Source of the DNA: JAAZLA01 sp964560975 | GTDB lineage: Bacteria; Spirochaetota; Spirochaetia; Treponematales; Treponemataceae | DNA: 7,526 nucleotides | Direction of reading: 5' to 3' | Assembly: GCA_964560975.1 (NCBI GenBank) | Contig: CAZLNE010000100.1 | Coordinates: forward strand, 1-7,526 | Shown here: in pieces, positions 1 through 6,431 of the stretch | How positions within the stretch are numbered: the stretch's first letter is position 1 | Layout of the letters: each line of letters opens with the position of its first letter | Position numbers and translations under genes: made by a program | Notes under the pieces: generated by a model | Seen by the model: the letters and a program-made list of their open reading frames with translations, nothing else | Databases searched by the model: none | What the model was told of the DNA's origin: nothing

Positions 1-602
1 TTGTATTACTTTTTTTGGTAATAATTCTTATTTTAATAGGGCTCGTCTGGTTCGATTATCTTGGTATTATTCAGGCAAAACAGCTATTTGCACCCATATA
101 CCGTCTTTTTGGCTTACAAACCCAATCAACCAGCTCGGTTAATTCTATTTCCTCTATTCCCTATATAGATTTAGATTCTGAACGTCTTGTAAAACGCTTA
201 GAATCCTTGGATTTGCGTTCTCAAGAACTTGATAAAAGGGAACAAACAATTCAACAAAAAGAACAGGAAAACCTCCAAATTTCTCAAGAACTTGAAGATT
301 TACGAATTTCTCAAGAAGAAAGAGAAAAAACATTCAACAATACTGTGAAAAAGTACGATGATAGAGAAGTAAACATCGTACAAAATGCACGAAACCTGAC
401 GGGAATGGCTCCTCAGAATGCTGTGAATATTTTACTTGCAATGGATGATCAAGACATGATCGATACCTTGCGTAAGGTAGATGAAATATCAGCAGAATCC
501 GGAAGCAATTCAATGGTCCCTTATTGGTTATCTTTAATGCCCGCTGACCGGGTAGCGCAAATACAGCGCAAAATGACCAATAAGCCAACGTCACTACAGT
601 AA
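1..602 (+). CDS. flbB: FlbB, flagellar periplasmic collar protein (5' partial)
   Basis: The reading frame is open to the left edge (first full codon at 3), so the true start lies outside the window. The TTG at 15 is only an internal candidate, because the hydrophobic segment already runs through the codons before it. Counting from that TTG, residues 1-20 finish a single membrane helix, residues 55-120 are a charged, Gln/Glu/Lys-rich coiled coil, and residues 125-188 form a small helical domain with a MAPQNAVNILLAMDD segment and a later LMPADRVAQI segment. This resembles the MotE/MgtE-N-like C-terminal region of FlbB. FlbB is known from Borrelia as the base of the spirochete-specific periplasmic collar, needed for stator recruitment and flagellar orientation. 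Its place just before fliK and flgD fits spirochete operons. There is a 36-bp gap to fliK. The assignment rests on domain layout and context; a generic MotE-like chaperone is the alternative. Confidence 0.85.
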   Translation, partial: VLLFLVIILILIGLVWFDYLGIIQAKQLFAPIYRLFGLQTQSTSSVNSISSIPYIDLDSERLVKRLESLDLRSQELDKREQTIQQKEQENLQISQELEDLRISQEEREKTFNNTVKKYDDREVNIVQNARNLTGMAPQNAVNILLAMDDQDMIDTLRKVDEISAESGSNSMVPYWLSLMPADRVAQIQRKMTNKPTSLQ

Positions 603-638
603 AAATGCATTAGAGCCGATGTTTCAAGGAGGTTTGCC

Positions 639-1973
639 ATGCTGGCATTAGACCTTCATCTTGATCAGACGGCAACTTTACAGTCTTCGTCAACAAACTA
701 TCTTCAAGGATTGAAGAAAGTTCCTCAGGATGAATCTGCATTTCAAAAAGAACTTAAGAAGGTGCAGCAAGAAATTCAAAATGAACCGGAACACCATAAA
801 GTTCAAGAAATGTCATTTTCCACGGATGGAACAGAAAAACTAACTCGCGAAATCGTAGAGGATGCAGTTTCCAACAAGGATTCAACACCTATCGAGTTCT
901 TATATGATGGTGAATTGCCTATCTGTGACAACAAGGCAGATCTTTTTTCTAGTGAACGTAAACTCACCGTAGATACGGATGGGGCACTTGAGGAAGATGT
1001 ATTTAACACTGATAGTACACTTGAAGATCATTTTTCTATCTCGACAGAAGAGTTAATCCTCGATTTACAACCTGAACAAGAAACTTTTTTAAATCTTGAT
1101 GCTGACCTTTATAATCCTGATATTGCATCATTGAAAGATGCAGCAGGCTTGGATGAGGGAAGCGATAAAAAGGCAGAAGATATAAGTGATGTACTTTCTC
1201 AAGACACCGGTGATAATGAGCTTCTTCAATTATTATTAACTGGCCAAATCCCCCTAGAGCGGCCTAGTCATAACGAAGCTCCTCTTCCAGTTAAGAAACA
1301 ATCTTCTAACAAGGTTGGACAGGAAAATCTTATTGGAACATCAAGTGATTCCTTAATATCAGTAATAGATGAACGCACCGCTGCTAAGGAAACGGTGAAA
1401 GAGGGAAGGTTTGTATCAGATGTAAAATTTGACGGAAGGGGAAATGCCGAAATGTCATTAAATCTTCCTCAAAATAGTAACGGGGTGCCTCTAACTGATA
1501 CTGCCTCTACGGTAACAACGTCAAACGTTCGTTTCACAGAAATGCTCTCAGCAGAATTACAAGCTAATGCAAAAGAATTTGTAAAAACAGGTTCTGTCGT
1601 ATTAAAAGATAACAATTCAGGGACAATAAATTTAATTTTGCATCCGGAAGAGCTCGGAAATGTAAAGATACGATTGGAAGTTACCGACAAAGTAATTGCT
1701 GGTAAAATTGTCGTGTCAAGCGAGGAAGCATTTAATGCATTTAAAGCAAATATTGATTCTTTGCGGCAAGCCTTTACGGACAGCGGTTTTGAAGCAGGCG
1801 GTTTTGATCTGAGCTGGAATAATAATAGTCAAAACGGCGGCCAGGAAAAGGATCATAACAGGCATGGTTTTACATATAACAATGCAATACCGGAAATACT
1901 TGATGATTCTGCGTTTGAGATGATGCAGAACGCAGTTATATACGGTACTTCAGTAATAAATATGATAGCGTAA
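639..1973 (+). CDS. fliK: FliK (Tap1), flagellar hook-length control protein
   Basis: This 444-residue protein has the two-part FliK design. Residues 1 to about 300 are low-complexity, acidic, rich in Asp/Glu/Ser/Leu and probably disordered, as expected for a secreted molecular ruler. Residues about 318-395 match the FliK C-terminal substrate-switch domain (Flg_hook family), with the signature LHPEELG at 334-340 followed by a V-K-I-R-L strand and a helix around FNAFKANIDSLRQAF. In the family, FliK is exported through the flagellar type III apparatus and switches export from hook to filament subunits when the hook reaches full length. The Treponema homologue is called Tap1, and tap1 mutants of T. 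denticola are reported to have elongated hooks. The start is supported by AAGGAGG at 626-632, six bases before ATG. flgD follows after 21 bp. The N-terminal two thirds are identified by position only, since this part of FliK diverges strongly. Confidence 0.9.
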   Translation: MLALDLHLDQTATLQSSSTNYLQGLKKVPQDESAFQKELKKVQQEIQNEPEHHKVQEMSFSTDGTEKLTREIVEDAVSNKDSTPIEFLYDGELPICDNKADLFSSERKLTVDTDGALEEDVFNTDSTLEDHFSISTEELILDLQPEQETFLNLDADLYNPDIASLKDAAGLDEGSDKKAEDISDVLSQDTGDNELLQLLLTGQIPLERPSHNEAPLPVKKQSSNKVGQENLIGTSSDSLISVIDERTAAKETVKEGRFVSDVKFDGRGNAEMSLNLPQNSNGVPLTDTASTVTTSNVRFTEMLSAELQANAKEFVKTGSVVLKDNNSGTINLILHPEELGNVKIRLEVTDKVIAGKIVVSSEEAFNAFKANIDSLRQAFTDSGFEAGGFDLSWNNNSQNGGQEKDHNRHGFTYNNAIPEILDDSAFEMMQNAVIYGTSVINMIA

Positions 1974-1994
1974 AAAATAAACAGGAGATTTACC

Positions 1995-2435
1995 ATGGAA
2001 TTTAGTGCAACAATGAGTGCAACAGAGCAGCTGCAGGCAAAAACTGCAGTTGATGCATTTAACAAAACACTCGCTGTAAACGGACGTACTGCAAGTTCAC
2101 AATTGGGCAAGGATGATTTTTTAAAACTACTTTTAGCACAGCTTGCGAATCAGGATCCTACAAGTCCTATGGAAAACACTGAATTCATTGCTCAGATGGC
2201 GCAATTTTCATCACTTGAACAAATGACCAATATGAGTTCTGAGTTTTCGAAACTTACATCTATGCTCAATTCTTCGGAAGCGGTGAATACAATTGGAAAA
2301 ACTGTAGAAATAGAAGAGGGTGGAGTTTCTGTGAACGGTATTGTAGAAGGTGCTGTAATGGGACAACAACCGCAGGTTCAGATTAACGGCATGCTGTACA
2401 GCATGGAATCAGTAAAACGAGTACTAGCATACTAA
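1995..2435 (+). CDS. flgD: FlgD, flagellar hook capping/assembly protein
   Basis: The protein has 146 residues. The FlgD N-terminal signature lies around residues 35-75: LGKDDFLKLLLAQLANQDP, then PMENTEFIAQMAQFSSLEQM. The C-terminal part, about 95-146, is a short beta-rich segment beginning near GKTVEI and ending with a VKRVLAY strand. This is the compact FlgD form, like that of Bacillus, without the extra C-terminal domain that brings the enteric protein to about 230 residues. FlgD forms the temporary cap at the tip of the growing hook, allows FlgE to polymerise, and is exported without a cleaved signal. ATG at 1995 has AGGAGA at 1983-1988, a normal distance away. A second in-frame ATG at codon 7 has no comparable site. 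The gene sits between fliK and flgE, 15 bp before flgE, as expected for a hook-assembly unit. Confidence 0.95.
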   Translation: MEFSATMSATEQLQAKTAVDAFNKTLAVNGRTASSQLGKDDFLKLLLAQLANQDPTSPMENTEFIAQMAQFSSLEQMTNMSSEFSKLTSMLNSSEAVNTIGKTVEIEEGGVSVNGIVEGAVMGQQPQVQINGMLYSMESVKRVLAY

Positions 2436-2450
2436 AAGAGGGACAAACAT

Positions 2451-3842
2451 ATGATGAGATCACTTTATGCCGGTGTATCCGGAATGCAAAATCACCAGAC
2501 AAGATTGGATGTTATTGGAAATAACGTATCAAATGTCAATACAACAGGTTTTAAAAGAGGCCGTGTAAATTTTCAAGACATGATATCACAGCAGCTTTCG
2601 GGAGCAGCAAGACCAACGACAGAAATTGGCGGTGTTAACCCTAAAGAAGTTGGACTTGGTGTTATGACTGCATCAATTGATACAATATTTACCCAGGGAA
2701 ATCTGCAGTCTACAGGTGTTGCAACCGATGTAGCAATTCAGGGTAACGGCTTTTTCATCTTAAAAAATGGTGAAGAATCATTTTATTCGAGAGCTGGCGC
2801 ATTTGGTCTGGACAGCGAAGGTACCCTGGTAAATCCTGCGAACGGTTTCCGTGTACAGGGCTGGATGGCTCAGGATTTAAATGGCGAAATGGTTCTTAAC
2901 ACAGCAAGCAACACAGAAGATATTATTATTCCAGTTGGTACTAAAGATCCTGCAAAGGCAACAACTAATGTAAACTTTGCTTGTAACTTAAATAAAAATA
3001 CTCCTGAAATTCTTGAAGGTGCAACACCAGCTGATATTGCACGCGGTACGTGGGCAACTGAATTTAAAGTCTATGATAGTTTTGGAAACGATCATAATTT
3101 AACTGTTGCATTTACCCGTGTTGTTGGAAATCCCAATCAGTGGCAGGCAACTGTCATAGTAGATCCTGAACAAGCTGATACAACTCAAACTCGTGTTGGG
3201 CTTGGAACCACAGACGGAACAGAGAATACTTTCTTAGTAAACTTTGATAATACAGGAACTCTTCTTTCAGTTACAGATAGTGCAGGAAATATTACAAACC
3301 CTGAAGGTCAGATTGTACTTCAAACATCTTTTGCTGTTGTTGGAGCAAACCCTGATGCAGAAGGAAATCCTACCCGCCAAACTCTAAATATCAATTTAGG
3401 AAACATTGGAAGTCAGAAAAATACCGTTACACAAAGTGCTTCACAAAGTTCAACAAAGGCATTTTATCAGGATGGATACACCATGGGTTATCTCGACAAC
3501 TTCAAGATTGACGCAAGCGGCATTATTACCGGCGTGTATTCAAATGGAACAAACCGTACCATTGGTCAAATTGGTCTTGCAACCTTTACCAATCAGGGCG
3601 GTTTGGAAAAAGCAGGAGACAATACCTATGTAGAGTCTAACAACTCAGGTCTTGCAAATATCGGTACCTCAGGAATTGCAGGAAAAGGCAGTCTATTAGC
3701 CGGATCCTTGGAAATGTCAAACGTAGACCTTACCGAACAAATGACAGATATGATCGTTACACAGCGCGGTTTCCAGGCAAGTTCTAAAACAATTCAAACT
3801 GCAGATACACTTCTTGATACTGTTATGAGCTTGAAACGATAA
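2451..3842 (+). CDS. flgE: FlgE, flagellar hook protein with lysinoalanine cross-link residues
   Basis: The protein has 463 residues. The N-terminal rod/hook motif covers residues 1-45 (LYAGVSGMQNHQTRLDVIGN, then VSNVNTTGFKRGR). A FlgE core follows, and the C-terminal heptad-rich D0 segment is at 420-463 (NVDLTEQMTDMIVTQRGFQA and onward). It forms the hook, the universal joint between motor and filament, here inside the periplasm. Cys178 (codon 2982-2984) is the only cysteine, and Lys165 is at codon 2943-2945. These are the two positions reported for T. denticola FlgE to react through dehydroalanine into lysinoalanine, which covalently joins adjacent subunits. The start is ATGATG, so it is uncertain by one codon; AGAGGGA at 2437-2443 supports the first ATG, and residue numbering then matches the published one. 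Tandem in-frame TAA stops end the gene, followed at once by a terminator-like hairpin. Confidence 0.97.
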   Translation: MMRSLYAGVSGMQNHQTRLDVIGNNVSNVNTTGFKRGRVNFQDMISQQLSGAARPTTEIGGVNPKEVGLGVMTASIDTIFTQGNLQSTGVATDVAIQGNGFFILKNGEESFYSRAGAFGLDSEGTLVNPANGFRVQGWMAQDLNGEMVLNTASNTEDIIIPVGTKDPAKATTNVNFACNLNKNTPEILEGATPADIARGTWATEFKVYDSFGNDHNLTVAFTRVVGNPNQWQATVIVDPEQADTTQTRVGLGTTDGTENTFLVNFDNTGTLLSVTDSAGNITNPEGQIVLQTSFAVVGANPDAEGNPTRQTLNINLGNIGSQKNTVTQSASQSSTKAFYQDGYTMGYLDNFKIDASGIITGVYSNGTNRTIGQIGLATFTNQGGLEKAGDNTYVESNNSGLANIGTSGIAGKGSLLAGSLEMSNVDLTEQMTDMIVTQRGFQASSKTIQTADTLLDTVMSLKR

Positions 3843-3861
3843 TAAACTAATTCAATAGTAA

Positions 3862-3903
3862 AAAAAGGCCATCTGGAAGCTAATCTTCAAAGATGGTCTT
3901 TTT
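3862..3903 (+). terminator. Rho-independent terminator after flgE
   Basis: A stem of 13 pairs joins 3862-3874 (five A then GGCCATCT) to 3891-3903 (AGATGGTC then five T), with one G-T wobble. A further GAAG/CTTC stem (3876-3879 with 3885-3888) closes a CTAAT loop. The 3' side ends in a T run and more AT-rich sequence. The hairpin begins 20 bp after the flgE stop. The A run on the 5' side would also give a U tract on the other strand, but no gene converges there. Whether it stops all or only part of transcription into flbD-motA cannot be told from sequence; RNA-PCR work in other treponemes indicated a continuous fla operon. Confidence 0.85.
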
Positions 3904-3960
3904 ATTTTAAAGACATATAACGGCGGCTTTTCGAGAGATTCGATTATTATTTTAAAAGCA

Positions 3961-3988
3961 TAAACTCGTATAGACAAATAGCCGATAC
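3961..3988 (+). promoter_or_regulatory. Sigma-28 (FliA/SigD-type) promoter before flbD-motA
   Basis: TAAA at 3961-3964, a 16-base spacer, and GCCGATAC at 3981-3988 fit the motility sigma factor consensus (TAAA, spacer 14-16, GCCGATAA or GCCGATAT) with one mismatch in the -10 box. The match is in the only long intergenic gap, downstream of a terminator and on the strand of the following genes. The start of transcription would fall near 3994-3997, giving a leader of about 80 bases before flbD. It would place the stator and switch genes under the flagellar sigma factor, separately from the hook genes. This is a motif match only; no start site is visible from sequence. Confidence 0.65.
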
Positions 3989-4067
3989 ATTGAATAGAGT
4001 TTTTTATACGAAAAAATACTAAATTCTTACAAAACTACTTGACGGGTAATGAAATAGCATAGAAAAT

Positions 4068-4073
4068 AGAAGG
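4068..4073 (+). promoter_or_regulatory. Abutting Shine-Dalgarno-like AGAAGG before flbD
   Basis: AGAAGG ends directly at the flbD ATG with no spacer, whereas all other starts in the window have 6-9 bases. In this position it should pair poorly with 16S rRNA while the ATG sits in the P site, so flbD may be translated weakly. The next in-frame ATG at 4086 is 12 bases after AAGG, also not ideal, and would remove the conserved first residues of the family. Confidence 0.4.
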
Positions 4074-4271
4074 ATGATAGAAGTTATGCGCCTTGACGGC
4101 AGTACTTATTGGATAAATCCGCATCAAATTGAGCGGATAGAAAAAAATCCTGATGTTACCCTTGTAATGCTCTCCGGACAAAAGTTGGTTATAAAAAACA
4201 GTCCCGAAGACATTATTAAGAAAATTATAACATATAGAAAACAGATCGGTTCATTTGGTAACGAAGACTAA
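4074..4271 (+). CDS. flbD: FlbD/SwrD family flagellar protein
   Basis: This small protein of 65 residues matches the FlbD (SwrD) family over its whole length. It begins MIEVMRLDGS, has INPHQIERIE at 14-23, a PDVTLVMLSGQKLVIKNSPE stretch at 26-45 and a basic amphipathic helix (IIKKIITYRKQ) at 47-57. In Treponema it was first described as ORF4 between flgE and motA. The Bacillus homologue SwrD raises flagellar power, probably through the stators, which fits its position 13 bp before motA. It has no membrane segment or signal peptide and is probably cytosolic. ATG at 4074 is chosen because family members start with M-I-x-(L/V)-x-R-L-(D/N)-G, although its ribosome site is badly spaced. Its TAA stop overlaps the motA ribosome binding site. 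It should not be confused with the unrelated Caulobacter regulator also named FlbD. Confidence 0.9.
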   Translation: MIEVMRLDGSTYWINPHQIERIEKNPDVTLVMLSGQKLVIKNSPEDIIKKIITYRKQIGSFGNED

Positions 4272-4284
4272 GGGAGGACTATAG

Positions 4285-5067
4285 ATGGATCTGGCGACGA
4301 TAATTGGACTAGTTGGCGGTATTGCCGCAATTATAATGACCGTTTTAACATCCGGCGGTAACATAATGGGAATTTTGGATCCAGCATCTGCAATATTCGT
4401 TATTGGAGGATCCTTTTTTGCTCTTTGTATAGCAAATCCTATGTCCGTAATTTTGAAAATTTTCGGTATTATAGGCAGAACCTTTAAAGTGCCTGAGTTT
4501 AATGAAAAAGTGCTTGTACAAAATATGGTTGCTCTTTCAGAAAAAGCGCGTCGTGAGGGTATTCTCGCATTGGAAGAAGGACTTGAAGATCTAGATGATG
4601 AATTTATGAAGACAGGATTGCGTCTTGTTGTAGACGGAACAGACGGAACTGTAATTAAGTCAATATTGGATAATGAACTTAACAGAATTGAAAATAGACA
4701 CTTGGACTGGATTAATATTATTGTTTCATGGGCAGGACTAGCACCTGGTTACGGAATGATGGGTACGGTTATTGGTCTTATTGGTATGTTGAATAACCTT
4801 GAAGATAAATCATCGCTCGGACCTAACATGGCTGTTGCTCTTATTACAACCTTGTATGGTTCAATGATGGCGAACTGGATTTTCACCCCGATTGCAACAA
4901 AGCTTGCGGGTCATAACGCAACAGAAGTTGCAATTAAGGAGATGATCATTGAAGGAGTTCTTTCTATACAGGCAGGAGATAACCCGCGCATTCTTGCTAT
5001 GAAACTTCTAACCTACCTTGATCCAGTATCTCGCAAAGCAATTGAAGCCGATGTATTAAAGGATTAG
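4285..5067 (+). CDS. motA: MotA, flagellar motor stator protein
   Basis: The protein has 260 residues, normal for the Gram-positive/spirochete type of MotA. Four membrane segments are visible: about 3-22, 33-52, 143-169 and 182-206. The cytoplasmic loop between segments 2 and 3 carries ARREGILALEEGLED at 88-102. By alignment on its Gly and Leu, Arg89 and Glu97 correspond to the E. coli Arg90 and Glu98 that contact FliG. Pro154 (LAPGYG) and Pro202 (FTP) correspond to E. coli Pro173 and Pro222, which couple ion flow to movement. MotA forms a pentamer around the MotB dimer in the inner membrane and turns against the C-ring. AGGGAGG at 4271-4277 supports the start. motB follows after only 3 bp. 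Nothing is missing or unusual. Confidence 0.97.
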   Translation: MDLATIIGLVGGIAAIIMTVLTSGGNIMGILDPASAIFVIGGSFFALCIANPMSVILKIFGIIGRTFKVPEFNEKVLVQNMVALSEKARREGILALEEGLEDLDDEFMKTGLRLVVDGTDGTVIKSILDNELNRIENRHLDWINIIVSWAGLAPGYGMMGTVIGLIGMLNNLEDKSSLGPNMAVALITTLYGSMMANWIFTPIATKLAGHNATEVAIKEMIIEGVLSIQAGDNPRILAMKLLTYLDPVSRKAIEADVLKD

Positions 5068-5070
5068 CAC

Positions 5071-5781
5071 ATGGGTAAAAAAGAGCCTAAAAAACCTTCG
5101 CAAGAATGGCTGGTAACCTACGGAGACATGATAACCTTAATGCTTTGTTTCTTCGTTATGTTGTATAATCCTACAGAAGTTGACGCGGTTCAAATGGCGG
5201 CTCTCACTGCTTCTATTCAAGGTGATCCTAGTGCCGGAGGACAATCTTTAGCTTCGGGACGTTTAGCAGACCTTGGAAATACTATAAGCAGTCTACCCGC
5301 ACTTGAAAAGGGTAAGTCGCTGGGTTTATCTGCAAAGCGGGCTGTAAGTCTTTTTGCTCCTGATGTTAAATCAAATAAGATCACACTAACAAGTGATGAG
5401 AGGGGATTAGTTATTACCCTTGCTTCAGATTCCTTTTTCAAAGAAGGAAGCGCAGAGCTGGATATTGAGGAAACAAGAGAAACCTTACTTCGAATTGCAC
5501 AATTTTTGTCATCTTCTGAGTTATCCGGCCGAAAATTTCGTATAGAGGGTCATACAGATAATGCTGCAATAAGCCTGGAAAAATGGCCGAGCAACTGGGA
5601 ACTTTCTGCATCACGTGCAGTAAATGTTCTTCATTATTTATCAGATTTTGGAGCCGATGAAAAACAGTTTTCTGTTGGCGGATATGCGGATACAAGACCA
5701 AAGTATTCAAACGATAGTGCCGAAGGACGGGCTTATAATAGACGTGTTGATATTATAATTCTGGACGAAGGTCATTTTTAA
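5071..5781 (+). CDS. motB: MotB, peptidoglycan-anchored flagellar stator protein
   Basis: The protein has 236 residues. A short basic N-terminus leads into WLVTYGDMITLMLCFFVMLY at 13-32, the single membrane helix; Asp19 is the conserved ion-binding residue (equivalent to E. coli Asp32). Residues 33-50 are the likely plug/linker region. The OmpA-like peptidoglycan-binding domain covers about 103-232, with IEGHTDNAA at 158-166, the NWELSASRA helix at 175-183 and NRRVDIII at 223-230. It anchors the stator to the cell wall and provides the ion channel with MotA. AAAGGA at 5058-5063 lies inside the end of motA, seven bases before ATG, so translation of the pair is probably coupled. At 236 residues it is compact compared with the about 300-residue enteric protein, as is usual in Treponema-like operons. 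The coupling ion cannot be settled from these residues. Confidence 0.97.
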   Translation: MGKKEPKKPSQEWLVTYGDMITLMLCFFVMLYNPTEVDAVQMAALTASIQGDPSAGGQSLASGRLADLGNTISSLPALEKGKSLGLSAKRAVSLFAPDVKSNKITLTSDERGLVITLASDSFFKEGSAELDIEETRETLLRIAQFLSSSELSGRKFRIEGHTDNAAISLEKWPSNWELSASRAVNVLHYLSDFGADEKQFSVGGYADTRPKYSNDSAEGRAYNRRVDIIILDEGHF

Positions 5782-5811
5782 TGATATTATATACAGTAAG
5801 GAAGGTTTTAC

Positions 5812-6363
5812 ATGGGTGATGAAGATAATTTAAGTATGGATGAAGGCGACCTCGGCGGTTCAGCACCAGAAAAAAAATCGAAAGGACTTGGAGTATTACT
5901 TCCTGCTTTATTAAAGTGGATCGGTATAGTAATTGGTGCTATACTTCTTATTGTTACCGTAGTTCTAATAACCATGAAAATTTTAGGTTCTAATAACACA
6001 GCTCAGTCTGCAATTCCATCTTCTGCAGAATACGTTGGTAAACGTGAAGTTCTTTCCTGGTATAGCTCTTTAGGTCAAATTCGTACCAAGACAAGCGATG
6101 CTTTACCTGCAAGCGTGGTTGTAGAAGTAGTGTTGGGTTATAAAATTGACGATAAAGCAACATCCACAGAAATTACTTCCCGCCAGATTGAGATAAAAGA
6201 TTTTTTACGCCGTTTCTTTACAGAAAAAACAGTTTCAGAGCTGCGGCCTCAAAACGAAGATAAGCTTCGTATAGAAATTCGTAATTCTATAAATGATGAT
6301 ATTTTAAGTACATCAAAGATTAAAGATGTACGATTTTTATCATTAGATGTAGTTGAACAATAA
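5812..6363 (+). CDS. fliL: FliL, flagellar stator-associated membrane protein
   Basis: The protein has 183 residues: an acidic then basic cytoplasmic N-terminus (1-27), one long membrane helix at about 28-58 (LLPALLKWIGIVIGAILLIV and onward), and a periplasmic domain at 60-183. The FliL pattern is seen in the VVVEVVLGY strand at 102-110, ITSRQIEIKDFLRRFF at 121-136, and the helix ending in IEIRNSINDDIL at 154-165. FliL forms a ring around MotB and stabilises active stators; in Borrelia it affects stator recruitment and flagellar orientation. The Shine-Dalgarno region AAGGAAGG at 5798-5805 has two possible registers, six and nine bases from ATG. The gene lies between motB and fliM as in other spirochetes and Bacillus. 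FliL is poorly conserved in sequence, so layout and context carry much of the weight. Confidence 0.93.
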   Translation: MGDEDNLSMDEGDLGGSAPEKKSKGLGVLLPALLKWIGIVIGAILLIVTVVLITMKILGSNNTAQSAIPSSAEYVGKREVLSWYSSLGQIRTKTSDALPASVVVEVVLGYKIDDKATSTEITSRQIEIKDFLRRFFTEKTVSELRPQNEDKLRIEIRNSINDDILSTSKIKDVRFLSLDVVEQ

Positions 6364-6372
6364 ACTAAATAG

Positions 6373-6404
6373 CTGCATGTAGTTCGTGTAACATGGGTAT
6401 GCAG
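6373..6404 (+). other. Weak inverted repeat in the fliL-fliM gap
   Basis: CTGCAT at 6373-6378 is complementary to ATGCAG at 6399-6404, with a 20-base loop. An alternative pairing joins CATGT (6376-6380) with ACATG (6391-6395). There is no T run after it, so it is not a terminator. It sits in the 68-bp fliL-fliM gap, the longest gap inside the motor block, and could be an RNA processing or stability element, or chance. Confidence 0.2.
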
Positions 6405-6431
6405 ATTTAGATACAGCAAGGGGATAAGGGC

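Noticed and set aside
15..17. TTG as the true start of flbB
   Set aside because: The open frame continues to the left edge and the codons before it continue the hydrophobic membrane segment, so the start is most likely outside the window.
600..620. TAAA and GCCGAT before fliK, resembling a sigma-28 promoter
   Set aside because: The spacer is only 11 bases, outside the 14-16 range, the -10 continues as GCCGATGT, and transcription would begin about at the ribosome site of fliK.
3406..3633. 75-codon + strand frame inside flgE
   Set aside because: It is an alternative frame of the conserved flgE gene with no family match.
3902..3956. Direct repeat TTATTTTAAA at 3902-3911 and 3947-3956
   Set aside because: Ten AT-only bases in an AT-rich gap are expected by chance; the first copy is part of the terminator tail.
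4039..4067. Possible sigma-70 promoter: TTGACG, 17-base spacer, GAAAAT
   Set aside because: The -35 box is good, but the -10 box matches only 4 of 6 bases and transcription would start at the flbD ATG itself, needing a leaderless message. The sigma-28 match upstream is better.
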